Source: Dichotomocladium elegans (taxonomy: Eukaryota > Mucoromycota > Mucoromycetes > Mucorales > Lichtheimiaceae). Taken from it: a DNA stretch of 64,000 nt. Of the stretch, positions 1 through 12,100 are shown piece by piece (the stretch's first letter is position 1; each line of letters starts with the position of its first letter). Below the pieces are notes generated by a model. The model had not been told where the DNA came from, did no database searches, and saw nothing but the letters and a program-made list of their open reading frames with translations. The position numbers and the translations under genes were made by a program. The stretch lies in assembly GCA_025716815.1 (NCBI GenBank), contig JAIXMN010000017.1:620001-684000 (forward strand), given 5' to 3'.

Positions 1-563
1 ACAAATGTATGGTATGCGCCCAAAAAATCCCGTTCTTCTATTATTACGCACCCTCGAGGAAAGGGGAGAGAGGTCTATAGGGTAACCCGAACCTTGGTAA
101 TACGATACTGACTTCTTATGTTGACCAGTCCCGATCACCGCCTATGACCATGGCAATCGTCGCAGTCCTGGTTGTCACCTAACCTTGCCCGGAGCAGGCA
201 CAAGTGAAAGTTGTCCATCGAAGAAGCCCAACGACACCGTTCAAGATATGGTTCTTTATTATCGGCTGGAGGTAATTTGCTACCAGAAAAGTTTGGGATC
301 GACCTCGTGTGTAACAACACATACGGCAATCTTCCGGAGTTTCTAGCTCACAGACAGCATCGACAGCAACAACAACAACACACTTGGCCCAGAGAACCTC
401 CATCTATATAAATATATATATATGCATGTATGTATTCCCTTGAGTTATGTGAAATAGCAAATGTGTTTTCTTCGTATATACTGTACAAGGCGTCAAAAAG
501 ATTGTCTAAGATTATTACATTAGGCGAGTAGCGCCCTGACAAAAAAAAAAAGGTGCTTTGTTA
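1..563. other. Intergenic / 3' flank, no gene seen
   Basis: No open frame here resembles a known protein. The stretch has a CAG/CAA-rich run near 355-383 and an AT-rich simple stretch (tatata) near 407-424. It probably contains the 3' untranslated region of the polysaccharide synthase that ends at 564. Confidence 0.5.
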
Positions 564-2025
564 TTACAATTGGTACGTCTCCTGCTGTTGCTGATGCTTC
601 TGCTGCTGCCGATGTTGCAATTCATTCATTTCAATTTTAACCTCCTGTTGCTGGCTCCCTGTGTTTTCTTTGCCAATGTTGGCTGCCAATTCCGTACCAA
701 CGCCCGCGCGCGTTCCCCAACCGACCTATATATGGAAATAAGGGACGCATCAATGTATGGGCATATTTCTCTTCCTAAGCCTTTTAACTCCAGATACTGA
801 CCTCGTGCAACGTGAAGAGGGCGTAGATCTTCATGATGGCAAAATAATAGTTGAAGATCAACCACGCGGGTAGGGCCCAGATATCCTGTGGCCGCCTTAA
901 AAAGTGAGGGAAGAGCTTGACCAGACGCGTGAGAAGAAGCCAGCAAATGTATGAGACCGCAATGTTCCATCCGGGCAAGGGATGCTCGGTAACCGGGATA
1001 AAGACGGTCTGCTTAACAGCAAAGACAGTGACGAGGGCCGGTCCTGCGAGGAGCGTGAACGGATTGAAAAGCTTGTCGACCATCGTGAAGGCGACGTAGG
1101 GGTAGCGGCGCCAGATGTAGCGCTCCGTAAAGAGCGATCGGAAGTCAGACCGCCAGGTATTTCTGGTCCACCGGAGGACCTGCTTAATGAATCGCCAGTT
1201 GTTCTTGAACGTCGAGTCGAGTTCGGCCTCGCTGCAAATCTGGGCATACGTATTCCAGCCGTGGGAACACATCCACCTAGTCAAAAACTTATCGTCGCCT
1301 GAATTAAGCGGGTACTTTCCGCGCCATAAGTCGTTTGTGAAGCAGTACTGGAACGCTGGATCTTTGAGGATGAGGGTGCGATATGCTGCTGTGCGGCCTG
1401 ACAGACAGCAGATGCCACCATCGATGTGAGTCGACGCTGCAATCTCGATGTTACGGCTCGTCAGACGGAAACCCGCAAGTATCTCCCACACCGTCTGGTG
1501 ACCATTCGGATCCACAGCATGCACTTTTTGGCTCGTCCCAACACCACCCATCTTGAGATCCTCAAAACAGGCAAGAATATAATCCAGCATGGTCGGCTTC
1601 CAGATGGCGTCGTCGTCTGCAAAAACAAGAATTTCCGTCGTCGTCGCATTGATGCCAGCGACCATCTGCAGTCGCTTATTGGCCTTGGGTACCGTGAGTA
1701 CCCGGATTCGTTCGGGATCGACCTCATTGGCCAGCTGCTGTAGCGGTCCGAGCATCTTCGTCTCCGTGATAATGATAATTTCTTTCGGACGGCAGGCTAG
1801 CCAGCTCCGTGCAGCAATCTTGAACTCTTCGCCGGCGTCGATTGTCGGCACAATGATCGTCACATCCTTATCAGCAATGTATGTCGGGTTCGCCTTTGGT
1901 CTCCGTGGCTGATAGGTCAGCCACGCAATGATGCGGATAAGGTACCAGAGGTAGCGGTAAGCACCAATGATGCCCAGCGGGAGAAAAAAGGGCAACATGC
2001 CCAGATCATTTGTAAGATACAACAT
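564..2025 (-). CDS. CPS1: CPS1-like family 2 glycosyltransferase (polysaccharide synthase)
   Basis: Membrane-bound processive GT2 enzyme of the hyaluronan-synthase/Cryptococcus CPS1 type, expected to polymerise a cell-surface polysaccharide from nucleotide sugar at the plasma membrane. Model: exon 2025-802, intron 801-726, exon 725-564, giving 461 residues. An N-terminal hydrophobic segment (about residues 8-38) precedes the GT-A fold. Visible motifs are DDD at about 137-139, GDDK at about 243-246 and QVLRW at about 282-286, then C-terminal hydrophobic segments. The splice is supported because the unspliced frame stops after LFTLHEV, while the join restores the fungal tail HEVGWGTRAGVG followed by a Gln-rich cytoplasmic end. 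The exact sugar is not shown by sequence. The ATG at 2025 is the only plausible start in frame. Confidence 0.9.
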
Positions 2026-2107
2026 TTTGTTGGTGATATATTAAAAGAGGTTGTACGTTGGCGTCGCCCAACCTTCTCGGGCGCTTTTCCAGCAAAAGGG
2101 AAGGATT

Positions 2108-2129
2108 GAAGAGAGAGAGAGAGAGAGAG
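2108..2129. repeat. (GA)n microsatellite
   Basis: A run of GA dinucleotides lies directly upstream of the CPS1-like gene, in its promoter or 5' UTR side. Confidence 0.8.
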
Positions 2130-2223
2130 GAAGAAATAAAAAGAGGCGTCGAATATTTTTGACCAATTTCTTTATTACGGCGGAATCAAACGATACACAG
2201 GGTCTATTTTCAGCAGCAGGAAT

Positions 2224-3215
2224 TCAGGGACCGCCTGTTACACTTTCTCGCTTTGGATGTGGACAGTCGATCTTGAGTTCACTGATGCGCTCAAGGACCT
2301 CGTTTATAACATCCTCGTTCTTCTTGAGGCTTTCTTTCTTCATGCCCAAGTCGCGCAATTCTCGCCTAGGGGATTTACCATAGAAATACACTTTTGTTGA
2401 ATTCCGTCCATCCAAGTCTTCAAGGGGATCAGCGCTCTGGTAGGGATGTTTACGCATGTAAGCGCAAACGTTGTCTTGGGTTCGAAGGATGTTCAGGTAG
2501 TTGACCACATTCAAAAGTTCTCTCTCACCGTGGTTGATGAACACCTTGTCCTCGTGATCAAATGTAGAAAGATGAACCGCATTATAGGGCTGAACCACCG
2601 CTTTGGCTGGCGAGTCGTCGAGAAGGATAGTGTTAGTGGCATCATACCGATAATTGCGACTGTTCCAGAAGTCCCAGACAACGTCGAGGTCTTTGATCGT
2701 GATGGTCTTGCGGTGGTATTCAGCTTCTGTCAGCCCCAGATGCCTTCGATCCCACACCTCCATCAGATTTCGCCTATAGCCCTCAAAAGTACGGCACATG
2801 CTCTTCACTGAATGCGGCTGGGCAGAACTCCATACCATGACCGAAAAATGCGTAAAGATAAAGTCGAGAAACTCGTCGTGATAGGGGCGAACAAACATAC
2901 TTCGGAATCCATTTCGTTGTTTGGTTCTGCTTAGCTGAAGTGAGACCAATCCATTGCGTGGTCATCAGTTGAATGTAACATACTTTTTTCAACTTCCTCC
3001 AACTACCGATGCCTTACTAGCGAGCCATTAAGATCAAGTATCAGCAGCTGCTTTTCCTTTCTTGGTTTCTCTAGTAACTTGGACTCCTGAAGAGACAATT
3101 GGAGGTATGCTTCGCTGGGTCCAGTTGCCCGCGTAATCCGATCTCTCTTGAAAACTTGACTTTGCATTGCGAGGACAAGGCCGCTAAACGACGATTTGGA
3201 TGTTGTTTGCTGCAT
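2224..3215 (-). CDS. FCP1/NIF-type HAD-superfamily protein
   Basis: Member of the FCP1-homology (NIF, CTD small phosphatase-like) HAD family, 302 residues. Exons 3215-3018 and 2934-2224, intron 3017-2935. HAD motif I reads ILDLNGSL (about residues 59-66), motif II VWSSAQP (about 100-106), and the acidic motif LLDDSP (about 170-175). The join gives GSL-LSRTKQRNGF, typical of this family. The family dephosphorylates Ser in proteins such as RNA polymerase II CTD, or acts as TIM50-like scaffolds. Here the usual DxDx(T/S) is DLNGS, so the second Asp (the general acid) is Asn and catalysis may be altered. No mitochondrial presequence is obvious. The gene is divergent from the reductase at 3823. Confidence 0.8.
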
Positions 3216-3822
3216 TGTGTTCTGAACTGAGTTGACTAAAAACTGGAGTCACGTTACCTGTACAGCAGAGGAATTAGCCCTCCCTCTTCATTCAGTCACA
3301 AACCCAAACACACGGAACAAGTTAGTTAAAGCGTGTCATATGAATATCAGGAACTACATCACTAATCAACATAACCGCAATAAAGCTATCCCAAGAACTA
3401 CAAAACTATCTCAACGTATATCAGTTCTTTGCAAGACGAGTAACTCCGAAAGACGTATCCTTTTATCGGCTCTGCGTCATTGGGGAGGGGAAAGCACAAG
3501 AATCATCACCGTCATAATTTCCAGTTTTGTTTCCATGATCTTAACCTCTGTCGATTACATTGAGAATTCAGAGAATTGCATGGGCAGTGGATGAGACTGT
3601 CTAGCAGCTTTTCAGTATGATTTGTCTAAATCATTCTGGATCGGTAAGAGGTTTACAAAATTCTCTCAGCTGCGCGAGAGAGGAAAGCGAAACGTGCTAA
3701 GGTAGTGGGGCAGATGAACCTTTTTTTTTGTTTGTATACTGGGTGAATTGAGACTGTCCGGTTTGCGATTGCATAAATTGCCTCGTATGTTTCCCACACT
3801 TTTTTCTTTCGCTCTTTAACAA
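3216..3822. promoter_or_regulatory. Divergent promoter region, HAD protein / xylose reductase
   Basis: About 600 bp separate two divergent ATGs, so both promoters must lie here. No gene is seen. A T-rich stretch sits just before the reductase start. Confidence 0.5.
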
Positions 3823-5020
3823 ATGTCATCGCAGCACGTTATTTTGAATCGCACAGGCGATAAGATGCCCTTGGTAGGCTTCGGCTGTTGGAAAGTCGAT
3901 ACCGGCGACGCAGAGCAAGTTATTTACGATGCTATTAAAGTGGGCTATGTGAGTACAAAAGAATGAAAAAAAACCGCTAAGCGCTCATTGAGTCTCTCCG
4001 GGATGTTCCATTAATACGCCACAGCGCTTGATCGACGGAGCTTGTGACTATGGAAACGAGAAAGAGGTTGGTCGCGGGATTGCGCGGGCTATCAAGGACG
4101 GCCTGGTGAAGCGCGAGGAGCTGTTTGGTGCGTATGCAGGCTTTTTGACACATACCCGGCAGCAATGCGGGGGAAGGGTGGATAGCTTACCGAGGTTTTT
4201 ATTTTGTCTAGTTGTGACCAAGCTTTGGAACACATACCATAACAAACGGCATGTCCGTGAAGCCTTTGATCGACAGCTTCGCGACTTGGGGCTTGACTAT
4301 GTGGACCTGTACCTCATTCACTTCCCTGTGGCACTCAAGTTTGTTCCCTTGGACGCAGCCTATCCGCCTGGGTGGTACCAGCCCGGTGGCGCTAGCGATC
4401 TGGTGTATGAGGCGTCGCCGATGCATGAATGCTGGCAAGAAATGGAACGACTGGTGGACGAAAAACTGGCAAGGAATATTGGCGTCTCTAACTTTAATGT
4501 CCAGTCCATTCTTGACCTGCTCACGTACTGCAAGTACAAACCGGCCACCCTTCAGGTTGAGATTCATCCCTATCTGCCACAGAAACGCCTTGTGGAATGG
4601 GTCACTGCTCAGGGGATTCATATCACAGCCTATTCATCCTTCGGCCCTGGTTCCTACGAAAGTTTGACCGACGACGGCCGCACCGCCCAGCCTCTCTTGC
4701 AACACGATGTTGTCAAGGCGATCGCCCAGGCCAAGAACAAGGATCCCGGCCAGATCCTCTTGCGTTGGGCCGTCCAGCGCAACATTGCCGTCATTCCAAA
4801 GAGTATGCATGTTGCGCGGATGAAGACAAATATCGACGTGTTTTCGTGGGAATTGGACGAGCAAGACACCCAACAGCTGGATAAACTCGATCAGGGTCTA
4901 CGTTTCAACAGTAAGGCGCAAAATAACCATGATCATCGCCCCATGTGTGCTTATAATTTATACATGCCTTTTTCAATAGATCCGGACAGTTATGGTTTCA
5001 ATCTACCTCTTTTTGCCTAA
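3823..5020 (+). CDS. XYL1: Aldo/keto reductase, D-xylose reductase type
   Basis: Cytosolic NAD(P)H-dependent AKR2-type reductase, expected to reduce D-xylose and related aldoses to alditols. Exons 3823-3948, 4025-4127, 4212-4910 and 4980-5020 give 322 residues, the family's usual size. The catalytic tetrad is visible: D46 and Y51 in [10 protein letters not shown]80 in VVTKLW and H113 in [23 protein letters not shown] is the cofactor-binding region, close to the IPKS motif of yeast xylose reductases. The last 41-nt exon encodes the end of [17 protein letters not shown], matching the family's conserved C-terminus. Substrate preference is inferred from similarity. The gene converges with RPS2; the two stops are 133 bp apart. 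Confidence 0.92.
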
Positions 5021-5153
5021 ACAAAAGAAAATAAACAATCGCCCAATGAACATGGTGCCGTGATTAAAGATATCATCTGTACAGAAGAATGAAATTCATT
5101 GATGCCATCAAAGAAAGGCTTTTTTTATTGACGAAGAAAAAAATATCCTTCCT

Positions 5154-6151
5154 TTACTTGCGCTGCTTCTGGGCAAGGAAGTCAGTGTGCTCCTGATAGG
5201 GAGCCTTGGTGAACTCAGCCTCGGCCCACAAGTCTAATAATGAAAACGAAAAAGCAATGGGTGAGTAAATCAATCCTCAAGGAAATAAAAGAAAAGCGCT
5301 GTGTCATACCAGGAGTCAAGAAACCGTAAGTGTTGCCAATAGCGGCAAAGGTAGCCTTGACGAAGTTACCAAGCGTACGGGTAGAACCACGCGAGGTGGT
5401 GTAGCAGTCAGTGATACCCGCGAGCTGCAAAACCTTCTTGGGGGTAGGAGCAGCAACCAAGCCAGCACCGCGGGGAGCAGGGATAAGACGGCAGAGGGCA
5501 GAACCGCACTTGCCGGTAACCTTGCAGGGAACGGTGTGGGGCTCACCAAGAGCAGAACCCCAGTAACCACGGCGAACAGGAATGACCGAGAGCTTGGCGA
5601 GAATGATGGCACCACGAATGGCGGTAGCGACTTCCTTGGAGCACTTGACGCCCAAACCAACATGACCGTTGGAGTCGCCAATGACGACGAAGGCCTTGAA
5701 GCGGGTGCGCTGACCGGCACGGGTCTGCTTCTGAACAGGCATGATCTTCATAACTTCGTCCTTGAGCGAGGGCAAGAAATAATCGACAATTTGGTACTCC
5801 TTGATGGGCAGCGAGAAGGTGTAGATTTCTTCCATGCTCTTGATCTTGCCGGCCTTCACGAGACGACCGAGCTTGGTAACGGGGACCCTTTAGGAGTGAC
5901 GCATATGCGTTAATGCTCTCTCTTTCTTTTTCGTTGCTGGTCGATTCCCCCTCTTCTAATTCCTCCGTTGCATTTACCATTCGGTCTTCTCATCGCCACG
6001 ACGTCCGCGACCGCGGCCACGACCGCCGCGTCCACGTCCACGTCCAAAACCACCACGTCCTGCAACACATCCCTGATTAGCATGCATGTCCGTTTGTATG
6101 ACGTATGACGTCCATGTCGAACTTACTATCGGCCGGTGCAGAGTCAGCCAT
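5154..6151 (-). CDS. RPS2: 40S ribosomal protein S2 (uS5)
   Basis: Small-subunit ribosomal protein near the decoding centre. Exons 6151-6127, 6059-5978, 5887-5310 and 5233-5154 give 254 residues. The N-terminus MADSAPAD is followed by an RG/GR-rich tract (the methylated RGG region of eukaryotic S2). Then come [16 protein letters not shown], the S5 core with [13 protein letters not shown] and [12 protein letters not shown], and the tail [15 protein letters not shown]. The first coding exon is only 25 nt. The split codons at all three introns restore conserved residues. High, constitutive expression is expected. Confidence 0.97.
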
Positions 6152-6686
6152 TTGCTATCGATTCCATAAAAAATTCCACCCGGTTGTCAGTTCTATCCAT
6201 CCATCTATCCATCCATCTATTCGCTTATCGAGCCGCTTGGAATGCATATGCGCGCGCATGTTAAGCGATGTGTGTTGCCTTAATCCTTACATATATCAAT
6301 TAATCGAAAAAGGAGGGGTTGCAGCAGTTTGCGGCCAGAATGAGCTCTAATTCCCACCCGCAAAAAAAAATATCGAAACCCCGAATTGGGTATAATTTTT
6401 TGTTTGGCCACATTGCTGGGGATGATGAAGCAAATAGAAGGAGGCCCCTCGTGCGGATGTGCTACAGAAGTCCAGGTCATATGGCATCCGAAGAATAGGC
6501 CTATCAGGCCTTATCACTTGCGGATATGTTTATTTTTCTTTTTATATAATGCCACCGTATATGTCGTTAAACATTACCTCCACTTTGGCGATAGCTCTTT
6601 TTAAAATACAATATATGCTAGTCAATATGTCACAGATCATGAATTTCGTGGACGAAGTATCGAAGGGAAGGCGTGATAGATAATGC
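6152..6686. other. RPS2 upstream region
   Basis: Promoter-side DNA of RPS2 and 3' flank of the kinase gene. It holds a short CATC/CTATC microsatellite near 6194-6222. No coding sequence is recognised. Confidence 0.5.
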
Positions 6687-8344
6687 TTATAGACGGAGCT
6701 TAGTTGTATCTTTATAAAAATACGGGTGTTCAAGTGCCTAACATTGCATGATATCTTGAGTGCTCCAACGGTAATGAAAGCTATAGTTCTGTGTGCGACG
6801 TGTACCTTTTTAGCGGACATCCGGTCGGAAGGATCGTATAATAGTAGTTTCTTTGTACAAGTTACAGTCATGATCGATCTATGACATAGTTCCTATTTCA
6901 TACCTCAAGAATATCAAAAGCATCATCATCGAGTTCCAGAGATTGGGGGGTTTTTTGTAGCAGGGATCTCACACCTTTGGCTTTCCAATCTAGATCAGTC
7001 AAAAAGTTAATATATGCAAGATAGAATGAACTTTGCGTCGTGCGATTACTTGGAAAGGTGGGACTAAAGTCAGCCAGGTCAGTGACACCTGGCCAAACAC
7101 GATTGTTCGGTGTTCCCAGGAACTTGAAGATTCGAAACAGCTCATCGATCTGAGAGTCCCCTACACCCGAACTGGGTCAGAATATTCTCTCTTGCATTCA
7201 TTCGCGACCTACCAGGAAATAACGGCCGCATAATAATCATTTCAGCAAAGATACAGCCGATGCTCCACATATCAACCGCTGTAGAATAATAACGAGCGCC
7301 CAGCAGAATCTCAGGAGGCCGATACCAGAGAGTGATGACCTATTATATGTAGTCCAGATTGAACCACTAGCTCAGCATCCGGCACTGAATTATTTCCTAA
7401 AATAGCCTACATACGCTGTGGGTATATGTCCGCATGGGGATGCTGAAGGCCCGTGAAAGTCCCATGTCAGTGATTGTAAGCTTTCCGCGCTGATCAATCA
7501 ATATATTTTGAGGCTTCATATCACGGTGAAGGACACGGCGAGTATGGCAGTAATATATCCCTGATAATATCTGGTGCATAAAGCTCTAGGTAGCAAGCAG
7601 TGCGTTAGGTAGGGTTCGCAGATAGGCATCGTCACTTCATACTCGTATATGGTCTGCTGTTAAACCATCCCGGCCTGCCTTCTGTATATAGCTGCCCAGA
7701 TCCTTTGATATGCAGACATGCGCACAAAGAAAAGCAGCACGGGTAGGGTAAATATTAGCGGGGGATGTTCAAGATGGAGATCTGAGTTATTCTTCATACC
7801 ATTTCCTGTAATTCGGTCACGAGATAGACCGATGCATGCGCATGGATAAGATCTTTGAGACTTGTTTGACGTTAGAGATGAGGATGCCATATTGCCCCAT
7901 ATTCTCCGTATCCCCATTTGTTACTTACCCATTAATATTCCTATGCTTTAATTCTTTGAGAATAGCAATCTCCCGTAGAGCTGTGACAGGGACACCGCCT
8001 GCATCATGCAAACGAAGTTTTTTAAGCGCCACCATTTTGTTGGTAAGTTTCTGGCGTGCCTTGAAGACCACCCCATAGCTGCCTTCGCCTATCTTGCTCA
8101 GCTTTTGATATCCACGTAGCTGATCGCTGTTGTTCTTTTCTTCATCCCCGTCGACAGCGGGAACATTCCCTGCAGCTTGATTGTCGCCCCATTTCCTCTT
8201 ATTATTTTCGAAGGTGCCACGATGTCCTGCCGCAGCAAACGCCTTGCTACCTTTGGTCTCTGTTATTGCCGGCTGAATGCATGCCGTTTCGGCACCAGGC
8301 TTTGCATCATTTTCATTTGGAAGATTCTCCTTGTTGTGCGGCAT
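6687..8344 (-). CDS. Cyclin-dependent kinase, CDC28/CDK1-like with divergent motifs
   Basis: Ser/Thr protein kinase of the CMGC/CDK group, 375 residues. Nine exons: 8344-7929, 7860-7800, 7702-7643, 7585-7415, 7339-7213, 7160-7050, 6989-6904, 6850-6806 and 6737-6687. An N-terminal extension of about 75 residues precedes the kinase domain. G-loop GEGSYG (86-91; Ser replaces Thr14), Lys108 in [14 protein letters not shown] (199-206), activation-loop Thr234 in MRTYTHS, and [10 protein letters not shown]. Two signature motifs deviate: the cyclin-binding PSTAIRE helix reads PVTALRE (119-125) and DFG reads DMG (219-221). The upstream in-frame TTG is not a start; ATG at 8344 is chosen. It is a CDK1 paralogue or a fast-evolving CDK; the cyclin partner is unknown. 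Confidence 0.88.
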
Positions 8345-9175
8345 GGGAGGGACTACAAGCTTTAAGGAAAAGGAGAGGCCGATTATGCGCGATGGGGTAT
8401 TTAAAGCCAAAGTGTGTATGCGAAAGACGGGGAAAATGCGCGAATTACATAAATTTACTAACGCGGTTTTCGCGCAATCATCCCTTCCTATGCACGCACT
8501 GTTTCATGCTCCCGCAGGGCCCTCCACGGATGAAAAGATGGTCGGGAAGCCTAGGTGCTCTAAAAATGGTTTATTTTGTAGTAGAAAGGCGTTGAGGAAG
8601 CGAGGAACAAACAACGCCGCTTGCATTTCTGGTATCGACACACTAATCGATGGGCGCCACATCCTGAACTTTCACTTGTGCTTATAAACGCTATAAAGCT
8701 GCTGTCATTCTCCATCTTGATCGGTCCAATAGGATCCCTATCACCCGCTTGGATGCCCCTCTCTCTCGTAACTGGCGAAAATTGGTTGGCGAAAGAAAGA
8801 CGATTCTTATTGGTCCATGCTTAGATGTAGGAAGTAATAGCAGCAGCAGCAGCTAAACGGAATACTTTTTATTTTTCTTTCGCTTTGTTGACCCTCCATT
8901 GTTCAAACTTTTTTTCAAGAAAAACTACTTGTACATCCTTTCTCTCAACACATCCATTTGCGAAACATCAGAAGAAAATCAGCAAGCTGCATCCTGTTTT
9001 GCTCCCCCTTCAGTGACTAAATGTGTCATCTGTTTGAAAACCATACCCAGCTGACGTTATTGAAAATATCCTTATCACTGTCGAAGCAGAGTAGCCTCCA
9101 TTAACAATTGGCTGACCATTCGGGGAAAAAAATAGCGAGAATCCGTTAATTCTAGCCACTTCGAGAACCGCCTGA
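8345..9175. promoter_or_regulatory. Divergent promoter region, CDK / SMG6
   Basis: About 830 bp between two divergent start codons, so it carries both promoters. It shows C/T-rich and A/T-rich stretches just before the SMG6-like start. No coding sequence is recognised. Confidence 0.45.
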
Positions 9176-12100
9176 ATGAGCAGACAATCGTCTTCGTCAT
9201 CGAAGAGATTTAACAACAGCAAAGTTCCGCACCACCATCAAAAGGATACCGATTACCACAGAAGATATAATCCACAAACCGATGAAGGCCGCAAGCGACA
9301 GTTGTTTGATCCATTCTCGGACAATCCGATCGCGTTCAACCGTCCAATTTGCGGAAAGCAATCTGACGTGATGACGACGTCGCAAACCGCTGGCAACAGC
9401 CGTCGTTCTTACCTTGTTCAACGCCGCGAAGGTTTGTTATATAAAGACATCTCTGTTCCTGGAGACCAGCATCGTCAACAGCAGCAACAACAGCAACCTC
9501 TTCCCATGGCCGTCACCGCCGAAAGACCAGCAAAAGGTCGGCTTTGGGATCCAAACAGTGATACATCTGACACAACACTGTCTACACCACTATCAGCGCA
9601 AAGAGGAAGACATTCGGCTGCCACCGCCGCTAGACAACCCGTTATCATCAGGCGATCGCCGCAACAACAGCATAAAACAGCGCCCCCCGATCAGCATAAG
9701 AACGAGGAAGATGACGCGGCTTCTGCGGCCAAGGAATTGCACAGACGAAGGATAAAAGCTCTTTTAACAAATCTTCAAGACATTGAAACCAGAATTGCGG
9801 CCACCGGCGCTGAAGTTCGTCAACTGGCGTTTTTCAGAACTGTCGCGGATGAGGAAGGAACGGTCGAGGGTAGGCGTCAGTCCTATCGACAGTCACGAGG
9901 TGGCGTGGTTGAACAAGAGCCACGTCAACAGCTGACTGCGAGCGATCTGAAAATGGCAGATGCCATGTGGCACAAGAAGATGGATCTACATATCAGCTTG
10001 GCTAACAAGTATCTTGAGATCATTCAACTCGACTACGGATATGCAGAAAAGAAGAGCCTCGAGAGTTTGTGTTGGAAGCGCGCTATTTATTCCCTCGTTG
10101 AGCAGTTTCGCAATGCTTTCAAAACACGGATGGATATTAAGGCAGAATTTGATCAGGAGGAGGACAGCGTGGTTGCGGAGAGCGTAGCAGATGTGCCTCA
10201 CTTCTCAGATATAACGAAATTTGGTGATGATATTGAACAAGATGAAGAACCTCTGGTGTCAAAAAATGAAGAATTCGCTAGTCTCAAGTATTGGTTTGTC
10301 GAGTTCCTCGATCGTGCGGATGATTTCTATCGACGGTCCATACTAGTTTTACGGGATATGGAGCCAGTTGAGTGTGATGAAGATGATCATCTCCAAGAAT
10401 GGCGACGAACACGACGGCTCAAGTGGTACAAGGCAGTGCAGAACCGTGGCGATCTCGCTCGGTATCGATGGACATATACAGCAGCTGAAGATGAAAAGGC
10501 TTACTATGAGGCATGGCGATGGTATGCTCTGGGCGTATGGCTCATGCCAGCGACCGGCAAGCTTTACTTCCATCTGTCTTTGCTGATGAGCGGGCATCGG
10601 TCATCGGATCCATTGCATGATTTCCATCGGCTTTACTTTAGTACACGAAGCTTGATGGTTCGCCGGAACGGGTTCTTGAATGCGCGAGAAGGCATGATCG
10701 TCCTTTTCGAGAGCAACCGCAGATGGGTTGACAGGTACCTGAAGTCTATTCAGACGACAGGACCAAATAGCGGACGGAGTCGGTCAAAGAATTTGCAGCC
10801 AAAACAGACGCCTCCGCCCATGCAGAGAGGGCCCGACATGACTACGGCTATGTTTATTAGGATGCATGGCATGATGTTCACAAAAATCAGTCTTGACCAG
10901 TTTGCGCAAATGAAGCGACGGTTCTTCAACAGCCTGTTTCGTGAATCCAATGGGAGCCCAAGCGTGTCTGATAAAACAACCGGATTTCAGTCAACAACAC
11001 TGAAGCGAAAAAACGACGGCAATATGACAGCATCCGAGACCTTTTGGTTCGAAACGGCCGTGATATGCCTCTCATCCCTATATAGCTATGATTATGCGTC
11101 GTCCAAGCTGACCAAAGTCTTGATTCTCCACAGCAAGAGACTATTTGGGCAAGCGCTTACAAGCCCGGAAGGGGGTCAACGGGCTGACAGCTATGATGAG
11201 ATGGTCCAAGACATTTCAGAGAGCATTCTGTTTGCTTATGACATTGATCTCATGTGCAGCATTGCCACCGAGTTATTCCGGCGGTTCGTGGATCCTGGAC
11301 TCGCGCCGCCTGATACGCCATGTTTGCCTCTGCTACCGCAGTTTCCGATGAGTCTCAAGGAAAACGATGCCTTTATCTTTGAGCCAAGGCAATCCCAGGA
11401 GCTTCCGATTGTCAAGGAAGAGGACACGGCAACGGTACAGGATGATTCGTGGATGATCTTTATCGAAGTCATTCTTCATTGGATGGTTGTCAATGCCGTA
11501 TGTCAACGACCGCCGGCGAACGATTCCTCTGGAGGTGACAGCAATAGAAGCAGCTTATGGGAATTGCTCGTTGGCAATATTGCTGCTGGCCTTGTCCACA
11601 AGGACAGGTCGTCGATGACCTCTTTGGATGTTCAGGATGGATCGAAGATTTCGCCTGCGTTTTGGCCACTGTTAGTGAATTTCTTGAATAAGCTACTTTT
11701 ATCGCTAGAGGACGATCTTCGGTATGAAATTGTCAACCAGTTCCTTCTCGAAGAAGATGAGAGTGGTGAGACCGGCACGAACGGAGAATTGACAGCAGCG
11801 GAATGCATGTTTGCTCGATTGGCAATTAAGGTGCTCGGAAAGAAGCCAACTCTCCCCGAAGAGACCCGGATGCGGGGTCTGGGATGGGTGGATGATATCA
11901 CGGGTCGTTTGCTCAAGGTCATGCCGCATCTGGAGGATAAGAAAGACTGGCTCAGTACGCTATCGGAGATGGATGTGGTACTGCAACGCAAGCTGAAAGT
12001 GCTAAGCTATGGTTTTGCACTCGTACATGTAAGCACAGGATTGAGAGAATTGGATGGCTAGGATATGTGGAGGGGTTGTTGTTATTCATCAAACCGCGTT

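Noticed and set aside
8345..8410. Upstream extension of the CDK frame
   Set aside because: The extension would begin with TTG; nuclear fungal genes start at ATG and the ATG at 8344 fits.
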